Made by a program: the position numbers and the translations under genes. Positions 49,722 to 59,971 of a stretch of 64,000 nucleotides of DNA are shown here, in pieces. The first letter of the stretch is position 1, and every line of letters starts with the position of its first letter. This stretch comes from Psychrobacter sp. JCM 18903. Its GTDB lineage: Bacteria > Pseudomonadota > Gammaproteobacteria > Pseudomonadales > Moraxellaceae. The stretch is from assembly GCF_000586475.1 (NCBI RefSeq), contig NZ_BAWJ01000015.1, positions 1 through 64,000 on the forward strand. Reading direction: 5' to 3'. Below the pieces are notes generated by a model. The model was not told the origin of the DNA. It saw only the letters and a list, made by a program, of their open reading frames with translations, and did no database searches.

Positions 49722-51430
49722 TTACTCGGAAGTAACGCGCATCATTTCTTGAATACTGGTTACGCCTTGCAAGACTTTTAAAATGCCAGAGCGACGCAGG
49801 TCTCGGAAGCCATTTTTAAGTGCAGCGTCTTTAATATCTATCGCGTTACCGTCTTCCATAATGATGCGTGAGATATCAGGGCTGACTTTCATGACTTCGT
49901 AGATACCGACTCGTCCTTTATAACCTTCACGGCATTCATTACAGCTACTGGCTCGTGAATGATATTGTCTGGATTGTCCAAATCGGCGTCTGTAAAGCCG
50001 AGCTCAAGCAGACTTTGCTTAGGGATGTTAATAGGTTTTTTGCAGTTTTTACACAAACGTCGTGCTAGGCGCTGGGCGATAACCAAGTTCACTGAAGTCG
50101 CGATATTAAAGGAGGCCACACCCATGTTACGCAGCCGCGTCAGTGTTTCAGGTGCTGAGTTGGTATGTAGGGTTGAGAGCACCATATGCCCTGTTTGCGC
50201 TGCTTTAATTGCAATTTCAGCAGTTTCAAGGTCACGAATCTCACCAACCATGACAATATCAGGATCTTGGCGTAAAAAAGATTTGAGGGCATTTGCGAAA
50301 GTTAGACCCACTTTTGGATTGACGTTGACTTGATTGATCCCCTCCAAGTTAATCTCCACTGGATCTTCAGCAGTGGATATGTTGGTCGCGCCAGTATTTA
50401 AAATATTAATACCAGTATAAAGCGACACGGTCTTACCAGAACCAGTTGGTCCCGTGATAAGCAACATACCTTGCGGTTTATGCAGTGCCTCTAAAAACAT
50501 ATCTTTCTGATCAGGTTCATAACCGAGCGCTTCAATACCCAACATCGCTGAAGAAGGATCCAAAATACGAAGTACAAGTTTTTCGCCAAATAGGGTAGGC
50601 AGACAGCTTACTCGAAAGTCGATGGCTTTATCTTTAGATATCTTGAGCTTGATACGTCCATCTTGTGGCACACGGCGCTCTGAAATATCCATCTGCGACA
50701 TGACTTTTAAACGGGCCGCAATTTTCCCAGCCAGTTGTACAGGTGGATTGGCCATTTTTTGCATCACCCCATCGACACGAAAGCGAACGCGATAGGTTTT
50801 TTCATAGGGTTCAAAGTGCAAATCAGAGGCGCCCATACGAATGGCATCAACCAGCATTTTATTAACAAATTTTACAACAGGTGCTTCCTCGACGCTATCA
50901 CTAAGCTTGGTCTCGCTTTCCTCTTCTTCACCTTCATCAAAGCCAATATTTAAATCGCTATCAGAGAAGCTATTAAAATTTTGCATGGTATCAGCGTAAA
51001 GACTTTCAATACGCTTTTTTAACTTATCTTCTTCGACGACAATAGTTTCAATAGACAGCCGTGAATTAAAAGCAATAGCGTCGATTGCATCCACACGAGT
51101 TGGATCACTCAATGCGACGAATAAACGCTGTCCTCGTTTGAATAGTGGCAACGCATTAAATTTACGAACGATTTTTTCATCTACTAAGTCTTTTGGAATG
51201 ACATCAATATGTAAGGCATCAAGATCGAAAAGAGGATCACCAAAAGCTTGTGACAACATCTGCGCAAGATGATAAGCATCTGCCAATTTATTGTCGACTA
51301 GGTAGGGCACTAGTCCTACTTGTTGCTGTTGCGATTCGGTCTGCGCGATTTTCATATTCGCTTCGCTGACGATACCTTCGCTGATTAGCTGGTGCGCTAA
51401 ACCACCATACTTGCTCGTGGTGATAGACAT
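49722..51430 (-). CDS. pilB: Type IV pilus assembly ATPase PilB (apparent frameshift)
   Basis: PilB drives pilus extension. The N-terminal MshEN domain is followed by the ATPase core with LLITGPTGSGKTVSLYTG (Walker A), DPDIVMVGEIRDLETAEIA (Walker B), GHMVLSTLHTNSAPETLTRL, and the zinc-site cysteines RRLCKNCKKP and, after correction, ASSCNECREGYKG. One base is missing near 49952; restoring it extends the protein to a stop at 49722, about 570 residues, ending with the usual GILKVLQGVTSIQEMMRVT region. The ATG at 51430 follows AAGGAGAA. Confidence 0.93.
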
Positions 51431-52052
51431 TACGACTTCTCCTTAATACCCAATATGCTATATATTTGTCTGAAATCCATATACTTCTGAGAGCCACTTA
51501 CTATTATAATTTTTAACAGAGACCTGCTATAAGTCATTGTTAGCCTTTGGGCTATCATTAATAACAGTCAATGCAGAGATGCTCTTACAAGAGATCTAGC
51601 AGAGAAAGCGTTTTAATAGTGTAGGTCATCAGTAGCTTGGTCGTTAGATTGGTGATAATGTTCTGTTATATATAGACACAATACTATAAAACATTACTTT
51701 AGTTTAAAGATTTTATATGGACGATTGAGTGCTTGACCCAAAAAATCATAGCTTGAGACAATGTCTAGGGCGTGTCTTCAATTCAATAGACTATTTTCTA
51801 AATAGGCTAAATTCTGCCAAACATCGTCAAATAGCCTATCAATATCTCGATAATATTTGTGCTGCTTTCCTTGTTTGACAGTAATTTATCTCATTTTTAT
51901 CATTATTTTTTAGAGTGAGGACACGCCCTAGTAAATATTTGCATTGACTGTCTGTTTTTCTGCTGGCGGCAGCATACTATAGCACTTGGGAATTATTTGT
52001 TATACTGGCGCGCATATTAGCCAAATTGGCAAGAATAGATGAAACAAGGTAG
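51431..52052. other. Intergenic region between pilB and tpiA
   Basis: About 620 bases separate the divergent genes. It holds the MITE-like element at 51768-51928. Outside that element I see no ORF, tRNA or clear terminator. Confidence 0.6.
51768..51928. mobile_element. MITE-like element with 13-bp terminal inverted repeats
   Basis: GGGCGTGTCTTCA at the left end and TGAGGACACGCCC at the right end are inverted copies with one mismatch. The 161-bp unit is flanked on both sides by CTAG (51765-51768 and 51928-51931), which is compatible with a short target duplication. It has no ORF large enough for a transposase, so it would be non-autonomous. The end sequence recalls IS5-like elements, but no parent copy is in the window. 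Confidence 0.6.
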
Positions 52053-52883
52053 ATGAGTATGCAAGCTTGGGTAATTGGTAATTGGAAACAAAATCCAGCA
52101 ACGAGTCACGACGTCGATTTATTGTTGAATAATTTGTTGAATAATTTGTTGACTATGATTGATGCTAAAGAGCAAGCCGACACAGAACGGTCAAATAGTC
52201 GCTGTCAGTTGATGGTGGCACCAAGCTGTATTCATCTGGCAGCTGTCAGTGCGCGTTTAGCCGGTAGTTCGATATTGAGTGCAGCGCAAGACGTCAGTGC
52301 GCATAGTGCCAGTGTTGGCGCTTATACGGGTGAATGCTCAGCACAGCAAATAGCAGACGCTGGGGCAACTTGGACGATACTGGGTCATTCTGAGCGTCGC
52401 CAGTATCATAGCGATTCTCACGATACGTTATTGCAAAAAGTGACTCACGCACTCACCCAAGGTTTGGGCGTGGTATTTTGTATTGGTGAAACTCAGGCTC
52501 AATATGATGATAAGCAAACCCTTGACGTAATTGACACTCAGTTATCAGTAATAAAAGAAGTGATTACTACCCAACCAGATCTCATATCATCACTATCTAA
52601 TCGACTGATCATTGCTTATGAGCCAGTGTGGGCGATTGGTACTGGCAAAGTCCCAACCGTGAGCGAAGTCAGTCAAACGCATCAGCATATTAAGCAAACC
52701 ATCACAGGCTTTGCAGAATCACTAAAGGTAATGAGTGTGTTATATGGTGGTAGTGTCAATGCGGATAATGCCGATAGCTTTGCCGCAGATCCTATGATTG
52801 ATGGGGCATTGGTTGGCGGCGCATCATTAAAGGTAGAGAGTTTTTTGGCAATTGCCAATGCCTTTAGTCGAGCTAAAGACTAG
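52053..52883 (+). CDS. tpiA: Triosephosphate isomerase
   Basis: TpiA interconverts dihydroxyacetone phosphate and glyceraldehyde-3-phosphate. Lys in VIGNWKQNP, His in [13 protein letters not shown], the Glu in [15 protein letters not shown] and the phosphate loop in [11 protein letters not shown] are all present. At 276 residues it is longer than most (about 250), because of an insertion with [10 protein letters not shown] encoded by a 12-bp tandem repeat near 52122-52152. Start is ATG 52053 or 52059. It is followed by secG, as in many proteobacteria. Confidence 0.94.
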   Translation: MSMQAWVIGNWKQNPATSHDVDLLLNNLLNNLLTMIDAKEQADTERSNSRCQLMVAPSCIHLAAVSARLAGSSILSAAQDVSAHSASVGAYTGECSAQQIADAGATWTILGHSERRQYHSDSHDTLLQKVTHALTQGLGVVFCIGETQAQYDDKQTLDVIDTQLSVIKEVITTQPDLISSLSNRLIIAYEPVWAIGTGKVPTVSEVSQTHQHIKQTITGFAESLKVMSVLYGGSVNADNADSFAADPMIDGALVGGASLKVESFLAIANAFSRAKD

Positions 52884-53097
52884 TCAATAAAGATAAAACG
52901 TGCATTTCATGGCGGTCTCGATTATAAAATGTCTTTATCAGTTGGCAAAAGTAGGTTTAACAGTGCCCTTGCAATCGTGTACAATGCGCCTTATTTATAT
53001 AATCGATTTGGCAGCATTACCCGTCAATTGCTATTCCTATTAACCGTAAGATTTATTTTCCGTTATCAGTCGTCATTACGCGGCAAAAGAGGCCACC

Positions 53098-53406
53098 ATG
53101 TTTACGTTTATATTAGCCCTGCATATTATCGTGGCGATTGCCATGATCGGCTTGATTTTGATACAGCATGGTAAAGGGGCAGACGCTGGAGCTTCTTTTG
53201 GCGCTGGCTCGTCAGGTACGGTCTTTGGTGCGGCAGGAACAGCGAACTTTTTAACGCGTGCGACAGCAGTCTTAACAGTGATATTTTTTATCACCAGTAT
53301 GACGCTAGCCGTTCATGCGCGCAAACAGGCTGAAGATCAGTTCCGTTTAGATGCACCTGTGTCAGCACCACAAACGCCGCGTCCATTGACACAGAATTCT
53401 CAATAA
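53098..53406 (+). CDS. secG: Preprotein translocase subunit SecG
   Basis: SecG assists SecYE in protein export. The 102-residue protein has two membrane helices (FTFILALHIIVAIAMIGLIL and FLTRATAVLTVIFFITSMTL) joined by QHGKGADAGASFGAGSSGTV, the characteristic cytoplasmic loop. A Pro/Gln-rich tail ends the protein. GAGGCC precedes the ATG at 53098. It is followed by tRNA-Leu and tRNA-fMet, the conserved secG-tRNA order. Confidence 0.95.
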   Translation: MFTFILALHIIVAIAMIGLILIQHGKGADAGASFGAGSSGTVFGAAGTANFLTRATAVLTVIFFITSMTLAVHARKQAEDQFRLDAPVSAPQTPRPLTQNSQ

Positions 53407-53592
53407 CTGTACTTTAAAGACACTTGCCTTTACTAGCTGTCTTTAGTCATTGCCTTTTAATTGAGGCAGCTCTTGCTATTTTGAGGCGTTAGATTTACAA
53501 TGCTTTTCTGTTTTAGCAGTCTGATTCTATCGATGCCTACCTTAAGCATCTATTATGATAGATTAGATAGCAATAATAGAGCAGTGAAAAAT

Positions 53593-53676
53593 GCGATTGT
53601 GGTGGAATGGTAGACACGCCATCTTGAGGGGGTGGTGGCGCAAGCTGTGGGGGTTCAAGTCCCCCCAATCGCACCA
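53593..53676 (+). tRNA. tRNA-Leu (GAG)
   Basis: The acceptor arms GCGATTG and CAATCGC pair fully, with ACCA encoded at the 3' end. The anticodon stem CCATC / GGTGG encloses TTGAGGG, giving anticodon GAG (Leu). A long variable arm typical of tRNA-Leu (TGGCGCAAGCTG) and TTCAAGT in the T loop are present. It lies directly after secG. Confidence 0.93.
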
Positions 53677-53756
53677 AGTTTTTAAAGTTGTAACGTATTG
53701 AGTGCGGCGTTAGTAATATAGGTAAGAAATTTAGTTTAATTTATTTAAAATAAAGA

Positions 53757-53785
53757 TTGACACTTATATAAAATCTCCCTATAAT
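53757..53785 (+). promoter_or_regulatory. Consensus sigma-70 promoter for initiator tRNA
   Basis: TTGACA at 53757-53762 and TATAAT at 53780-53785 are both perfect, with a 17-base spacer. Transcription would start about 10 bases before the tRNA. A strong promoter fits a stable RNA gene. Confidence 0.85.
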
Positions 53786-53801
53786 ACGCACCATAGATTG
53801 A

Positions 53802-53876
53802 TGCGGGGTGGAGCAGTCTGGTAGCTCGTCGCTCATAACCCGAAGGTCGTTGGTTCAAATCCAGCCCCCGCTACCA
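53802..53876 (+). tRNA. Initiator tRNA-Met (CAT), two bases short in the anticodon stem
   Basis: GGAGCAGTCTGGTAGCTCGT (D arm), CTCATAACCCGAAGGTCG (anticodon CAT) and GGTTCAAATCC (T arm) identify the formylmethionine initiator. As in initiators, position 1 does not pair with position 72 (here T and T). However, the anticodon stem reads TCG-CTCATAA-CCCGA, whereas the normal initiator has three G residues opposite CCC. The gene is 75 bases instead of 77. Two G residues appear to be missing, probably a sequence error. Confidence 0.88.
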
Positions 53877-54327
53877 CTTTTTATACTGATGTTTTGTACA
53901 CTAAATTTGTCAGTAACGATTAGCCACCATTATGTTTGTGGGTTTTTTTGTATCTGATGGTCAGTGGTATCGCGGTATCTATCCTACTTATGCTAAGCTC
54001 TAGCTCTAGTTCTATAGAGTGCGATATTATTCGTTATTGGTTGTCACCTGCCGCTATCGGCGCGCTGCTTCTTAAGCACACTATCCTTTATTCCTCACTC
54101 TTTTATCGATAGTACTGCTTTGTGAATAATAAAAGCATTGTCTGGCTGAGCTTGATGTTTTTTGTGCTCATCCCTATATAAGCGCATATCATATAAAATA
54201 ATATGTTTGTGATTTAAGATAATATAATGACTGTGTCTCTTACTAATAAATAAACTCCATGAGTGAGCGACAATTACGCGGTTTACTAAGTACGATAGAT
54301 ACGTGAATAGGAAAAGATAAATAGATT
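53877..54327. other. Intergenic region between tRNA-fMet and rimP
   Basis: About 450 bases. A weak hairpin (CCAC / GTGG followed by seven T residues, about 53923-53948) may terminate the tRNA transcript. No ORF is supported. The promoter of the rimP-nusA-infB cluster presumably lies here. Confidence 0.5.
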
Positions 54328-54828
54328 ATGAAGCTTTCAACCAAAGTTACAGAACTAACCAATATTATTGCTCCTGCCGTCGCGGCTTGCGATGTGGCAT
54401 TATGGGGTATCGAGTTTGCACCGCAAGGCAATCGCTCTTTATTACGCATCTATATTGAGGCATTGCCAGAAGAGCAGGCTCAAAATAAACAAGTAACCAT
54501 TGAAAACTGTGCAGCAGTGAACCATCAAGTGAGTGGTATTCTTGAGGTTCATGATCCGATTGCTGGTGAGTTTATCTTAGAAGTCTCTTCACCAGGTTTC
54601 GACCGTGCATTCTTTTCCGATGAGCAGATGCATGCCTATGTTGGTCAAACCGTCAGCTTGCGTTTAATACAAGCGATTGGTGAAGGTGATCAAAAACGTC
54701 GCAAAGCGACAGGTACTTTAGATAGTATCGATGCAAATGTCTTAAATCTGACATCAAGCGATGGTCAGCAGTTTGAGATTGCACTGAGTAATATTGATAA
54801 AGCCAATTTGATTTATGAAGATGCCTAA
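54328..54828 (+). CDS. rimP: Ribosome maturation factor RimP
   Basis: RimP is needed for 30S subunit maturation. The 166-residue protein contains IAPAVAACDVALWGIEFAPQ, LLRIYIEALPEE, VSGILEVHDPIAGEFILEVS and SPGFDRAFFSDEQM, the conserved order of the family, and a C-terminal SH3-like domain. It heads the conserved rimP-nusA-infB cluster, with a 158-base gap to nusA. No frameshift is seen. Confidence 0.95.
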   Translation: MKLSTKVTELTNIIAPAVAACDVALWGIEFAPQGNRSLLRIYIEALPEEQAQNKQVTIENCAAVNHQVSGILEVHDPIAGEFILEVSSPGFDRAFFSDEQMHAYVGQTVSLRLIQAIGEGDQKRRKATGTLDSIDANVLNLTSSDGQQFEIALSNIDKANLIYEDA

Positions 54829-54986
54829 GCTTTTGTACAGCTTGGTTTGATTTGAAAACTTGAAGTAACAAATCATCCATCAGCATTTTAATATCCAAAC
54901 AGCTTATATAGCTTACGGTGAAAATATAATAGCAATACATAAATTATAAAATTTAAGTCAATTAAAAATGATAGGACAGGTATAGC

Positions 54987-56470
54987 ATGAGTCGTGAAAT
55001 CTTAACGGTAGTAGAAACTGTCAGTAATGAAAAGGGCTTAAATCCTGAAGATATCTTTGAAGCGATAGAAGATGCTTTGGTGGTATCGACTAAGAAAAAA
55101 GTATACACCGAACAGCCAGAAGTGGCAGTACGGGTTGCTATTGACCGTACAACGGGCGATTATGATACTTATCGTTACTGGACAGTGGTTGCAGATGAAG
55201 ACCATGAAATGCCGGCTTGTCAGCTAGCCATCAGCGATCTTGATCCAGAAGAATGGTCAATCGGTGATGTCAAAGAAGAACAGATTGAATCGATTGAGTT
55301 TGGTCGTATTGCTGCGACGCAAGCCAAACAAGTCATCATCCAAAAGATTCGTGAAGCTGAGCGTAATTTAGTAGCAGATGCTTTTGAGCCACGTGTTGGC
55401 GAGATGATGTATGGCGAAGTCAAGAAGCAGACTCGTGATGGCTATATCATTGATCTAGGTGACAATGCCGAAGCTATTTGTCACGTGATCAGATGCTGCC
55501 GCGTGAGCAATTACGTGCAAAATCACGTATCAATGCCATTTTGTATCATGTAAACCGTGAAAACCGCGGCGCTCAGTTGCTACTGTCTCGTACTCATCCT
55601 GAAATGCTTTCAGCATTGATGCAAAAAGAAGTGCCTGAAATTGCCGAACAAATTATTGAAATCCGCAACGTCGCGCGCTTGCCGGGTACTCGTGCTAAAA
55701 TAGCTGTGAAAACCAACGATCATCGTATCGATCCAGTTGGTGCTTGTATTGGTATGCGTGGTACACGTATCCAAGCCGTACAGCAGGAGCTTGATGGCGA
55801 ACGCATTGATGTGGTGGTATGGTCAGATGATCCAGCACAGTTCATTATCAGTGCTTTAGAGCCAGCTGACGTCAGTAGCATCATCTTGGATGAAGATACG
55901 CAAACGGCTGATATTATCTTTAGCACCAATGATCAGTTGGCGCGTGCGATCGGTTCACAAGGTCAAAACGTACGTTTGGCGTCTGAGCTAACGGGCTATA
56001 AGCTTAATATGATGCTAGAAGAAGAATATCAGCAGCGTCAACAAAACGAATCGAAAGCCTTTATCGAATTATTCTATGAACGTTTAGAAGTGGATAAAGA
56101 CTTAGCGCAAGCACTGGTCGATATTGGTTTTACCAGTATTGAAGAAGTGGCTTACGTACCAGTTGAAACCTTTTACGATATCGAAGGTCTAGACGATGAA
56201 GCGATTGAGATGATTCAAGAGCGTGCAAAAGAAGTCGTCATCGCTGATGAGCTGGTCAAACAACAGAACATGAAAGAGCCAAGTCAAGAGCTACAAGAGC
56301 TTGAAGGTATGACAGTCAATTGGGCTTATAAAATGGCACAAAAAGACATTATTACCGTTGATGATTTGGCAGAACAAGCAGTCTTCGATCTCGAAGATAT
56401 CGAAGGTTTAGACTCTGAAACCGCAGGAAAACTCATCATGAAAGCTCGGGAATCTTGGTTCAATGAATAA
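54987..56470 (+). CDS. nusA: Transcription termination/antitermination factor NusA (apparent frameshift)
   Basis: NusA binds RNA polymerase and controls pausing and termination. The N-terminal domain begins SREILTVVETVSNEKGL. The S1 domain includes GEVKKQTRDGYIIDLGDNAEA, the KH domains KIAVKTNDHRIDPVGACIG and DQLARAIGSQGQNVRLAS, and two C-terminal acidic repeats end the protein (DDEAIEMIQERAKEV, LDSETAGKLIMKARE). One T is missing near 55477; restoring it joins NAEA to LSRDQMLPREQLRAKSR. Corrected length is about 495 residues. AGGACAGG precedes the ATG. Confidence 0.95.
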
Positions 56471-56621
56471 GCGGTAACTGCATATCGCTGTCTTTTAGTG
56501 ATATGCTATCGATAATAAAGTGCTGGTATGAACGCAGTACCAATACCAGCCTTACCCCAATCATTTGTAGCCAACAACTGAATTGAACATATAGCAAATA
56601 ATAGACAGTAGGTGATAATAA

Positions 56622-59347
56622 ATGGCAGATAAGACCGTCAAAGAACTGGCAGATATGGTAGGCAAAACCGCAAGTGCTGTACAACAGCAATTGGTAGATG
56701 CTGGACTGCCTGCTCGTGCAGAGGGTGACCTAGTCACTGAGCTTGAGCAAGAGAAGTTGGTGACGTATTTAAAGCAAAGTCATGGTCAGCAAGAAAAGCG
56801 TCGTATTAGTCTTAAATCTAAGACAACTAGCACTGCGCGCGTGACCGGCTCTTCAGGTAAATCTAAGAGCGTCAATGTGGAAGTGCGTAAAAAGAAAGTA
56901 TTTGAAAAGCCTGATCCAGAAAAAATGGCTGAAGAGTTGGCTGCGCGTGAGCAAGCGATGATTGAGTCGCAAGCGCGTGCTGCTAAAGATGCTGAAGAGC
57001 GTGCTGCTACTAAGAAAAAATCTGAAGAACGTCAAGCTGCAACCTTGGCGGCAATGCGTGCAAGCTTAGGCTCTAGCAAAAAGTCAGATGATAAAAACGA
57101 CGATATCTCAACCTCAGTGGTTGTGAAAAAAGGTGGCAAAACCACTGTCGAAGTCAAACCTAAAGACCAACCGAAGAAAAAAGTTGCAGCGACGAAACCG
57201 AAAGTTGAAACGGCAGTTGAGCGTAAAGCGCGCGAAATGCGTGAGAAAGAAGAAGCTCGTTTACGTGAAATCGAAACAGAAACACGCCGCGCTCAAGCTG
57301 AAGAAGCACAGAAACGTACGCTTGAACAAATGCGTAAAATGGCTGGAAAATATACAGATCAGCCTGCTTCTGAAGTTCGTAAAGACGAGCCACTAGCAGA
57401 AGGTTTGGTTGGTGATGCCTTAGAAGAATCGTTTGAAAAAGAACGTCGTGAAATCAAGCGTGGCACCAGTAGTACTAGTGCTCGTGGCCGTGGTCGTCGT
57501 AAGAATCAAGATGAGCGTGAGATCAAAAACCGTAAAAACGGTTTGCGTTCAACGCAAGCATCACAGCATAAGTTCGAAAAGCCTGTTGAAAAAATTGTTT
57601 ACGATGTTGAGATTAGTGAACAAATTACCGTTGCAGATCTTGCTCAACGTATGGCAGTTAAAGCGCGCGAAGTCACCAAATTGCTTATGAAAATGGGTGA
57701 GATGGCTCGTGAGTCAGATACGATTGATCAAGCGACAGCAAGTTTGCTCGTTGAAGAGATGGGTCACAATCCAGTACTGGTTAGTGATACTAAGGTTGAA
57801 GACGATCTACAAGACGCCGTTGATGAGCGTAGCAGTAACGTTCAAACTCGTCCGCCAGTCGTCACAATCATGGGTCACGTCGATCACGGTAAGACATCAT
57901 TACTTGATAAAATTCGTGAAACAAAAGTGGCAACTGGTGAAGCAGGTGGTATTACTCAGCATATCGGTGCTTATCACGTTAAAACCGATCGTGGTGTGAT
58001 TACCTTCCTTGATACTCCAGGTCACGCGCCTTTAGTGCTATGCGTTCACGCGGTGCACAGGCGACTGATATTGTTGTGTTAGTTGTGGCCGCTGATGATG
58101 GTATGATGCCGCAAACAGCAGAAGCTATTGATCATGCCCGTGCTGCTGGTACACCAATTATCGTTGCAATTAATAAAATGGATAAGCCAAGCGCTGATCC
58201 AGATCGCGTCCTTAATGAATTAACTGCTAAAGAAGTTGTTTCAGAAGAGTGGGGCGGTGATACCCCAATGGCTCGCATCTCAGCCAAAACTGGTGATGGT
58301 ATTGATGAGCTGTTAGAACTTATTAGCCTACAAGCTGAACTAATGGAGCTAGAAGCACCGTTAGATGGCGCTGCTCAAGGTGTGGTCATTGAATCAAGAC
58401 TTGAAAAAGGGCGCGGTCCAGTTGTTAGCGTCTTAGTTAAAAAAGGTACATTGAAGCAAGGCGACTTGGTCTTGGCCGGCGAGCATTACGGTAAAGTTCG
58501 TGCGATGACTGATGAACATGGTAAGCGTATTCAATCAGCAGGTCCTTCTATCCCTGTAGAAATTTTAGGCCTACCTGAAACACCAGCAGCTGGCAGCGAG
58601 TTCTTAGTCTTAACCGACGAGAAAAAAGCTCGCGAAGTGGCAGAGTTTAGAAGCAACCGTGAGCGTGAGCGTCAACTTGAACGTCAGAATGCCATGCGTT
58701 TAGAAAGCATGTTTGATCAGATGGAACAAGGCGATGTGTCATTCTTGAATATCGTATTGAAAACCGATGTTCGTGGTTCGCTTGAAGCACTGCTTTCTGC
58801 ATTGAATGAGCTATCAACTGATGAAGTTAAAGTCAGAGTAATCAGCTCAGGCGTCGGTCCTATCTCTGAATCTGATGTGACACTTGCAGAATCTAGCGAA
58901 GCGGTATTGTTAGGTTTCAACGTTCGTGCTGATGCGACCGCACGTCGCAAAGCGGATGCCGCCAACATGGATATCCGTTATTACAGCGTTATCTATGGTT
59001 TGATTGATGATGTCAAAGCAGCTATGAGTGGTATGCTTGCGCCAGAACATCGTGAGAAAATCCTTGGTGTTGCAGACGTTCGTGAAGTATTCCGTTCTAG
59101 TAAGTTCGGTGCTGCTGCTGGTTGTATGGTGGTTGAAGGTACAATTTATCGCAACAAACCGATCCGCGTATTGCGTGATGACCAAGTTATCTTTACCGGT
59201 CAATTGCAATCATTGCGTCGCTATAAAGAAGACGTTAATGAAGTACGTACTGGTATGGAATGTGGTATGGCTGTTCGTGGCTATGATGTCGAAGCTGGCG
59301 ATAAGATCGAAGTCTTTGAAATCCAAGAGTTTGCACGTACTATCTAA
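56622..59347 (+). CDS. infB: Translation initiation factor IF-2 (apparent frameshift)
   Basis: IF-2 places fMet-tRNA on the 30S subunit. The protein has an N-terminal IF2_N domain ([20 protein letters not shown]), a long Lys/Glu/Arg-rich charged region, a second IF2_N domain, then the GTPase domain with [20 protein letters not shown] (G1), TFLDTPGHA (G3) and [17 protein letters not shown] (G4), and the C-terminal beta-barrel domains. The frame breaks at 58028; one extra G gives [19 protein letters not shown], the conserved sequence. Corrected length is about 909 residues. It follows nusA by 151 bases. Confidence 0.95.
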
Positions 59348-59435
59348 CGTTACAGTTCGATAGCAGGATATCTAATCATGCAATATGCTTAATCAGCTGA
59401 GCAGGTTAGTATCTTCTTAATATCTAGCTGTACTT

Positions 59436-59470
59436 AGGCCTAACAGGTACATCCTGCTAGGCCTTTTTTA
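59436..59470 (+). terminator. Terminator-like hairpin between infB and rbfA
   Basis: AGGCCTAACAGG and CCTGCTAGGCCT form a 12-bp stem with one mismatch and a 5-base loop, followed by five T residues. It may reduce read-through from infB into rbfA. Confidence 0.75.
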
Positions 59471-59550
59471 CCAACTATTAGTCCTAAAATTTGTTAATGA
59501 GCCAATATATCAATCAGTGAAAATAAGCCATATTAAAGTAAGGTAAAAAT

Positions 59551-59955
59551 ATGAACCAACGTCTACAACGCTTAGCCGACCAAATTCAGCGTGAGCTTGC
59601 TGTTCTCATCCGTGATGCAGTCAATGACCCTCGTTTAACTGGTTTTGTCACTATTTCTAGTGTCAAAGTTAGTCCTGACTTAGGATATGCTGATGTCTAT
59701 GTCACCATCATGGAGCCTGAGCTTAATGATTCCATGAATAAGACCAATCATGAAGAGAGTATCAAAGTACTTAATAAAGCGGCGGGCTTTTTGCGTACTG
59801 AATTGAGCCATAGTCTCAAAACACGTACCACACCACGCTTGCGTTTTCATTATGACGAAGTGACTGCTCGTGGTAATTACATGATGGATTTAATCAGTAA
59901 AGCAGTTATTAAGACTGAAGAAAATGAGTCTGACGAGCAAGAAAACGAAGAGTAG
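59551..59955 (+). CDS. rbfA: 30S ribosome-binding factor RbfA
   Basis: RbfA is a KH-fold cold-shock-related factor for 16S rRNA processing. The 134-residue protein contains NQRLQRLADQIQRELAVLIR, NDPRLTGFVTISSVKVSPDL and a C-terminal half with LSHSLKTRTTPRLRFHYDE, the family order. An insertion (NDSMNKTNHEES) lies mid-protein. The C-terminus is acidic. truB follows 16 bases downstream. Confidence 0.94.
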   Translation: MNQRLQRLADQIQRELAVLIRDAVNDPRLTGFVTISSVKVSPDLGYADVYVTIMEPELNDSMNKTNHEESIKVLNKAAGFLRTELSHSLKTRTTPRLRFHYDEVTARGNYMMDLISKAVIKTEENESDEQENEE

Positions 59956-59971
59956 AAGGGTAAAAGTCGTT

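Noticed and set aside
55470-58035. Programmed frameshifting in nusA and infB
   Set aside because: Neither site shows a slippery heptamer with a downstream structure, and the same one-base loss occurs in many unrelated genes.
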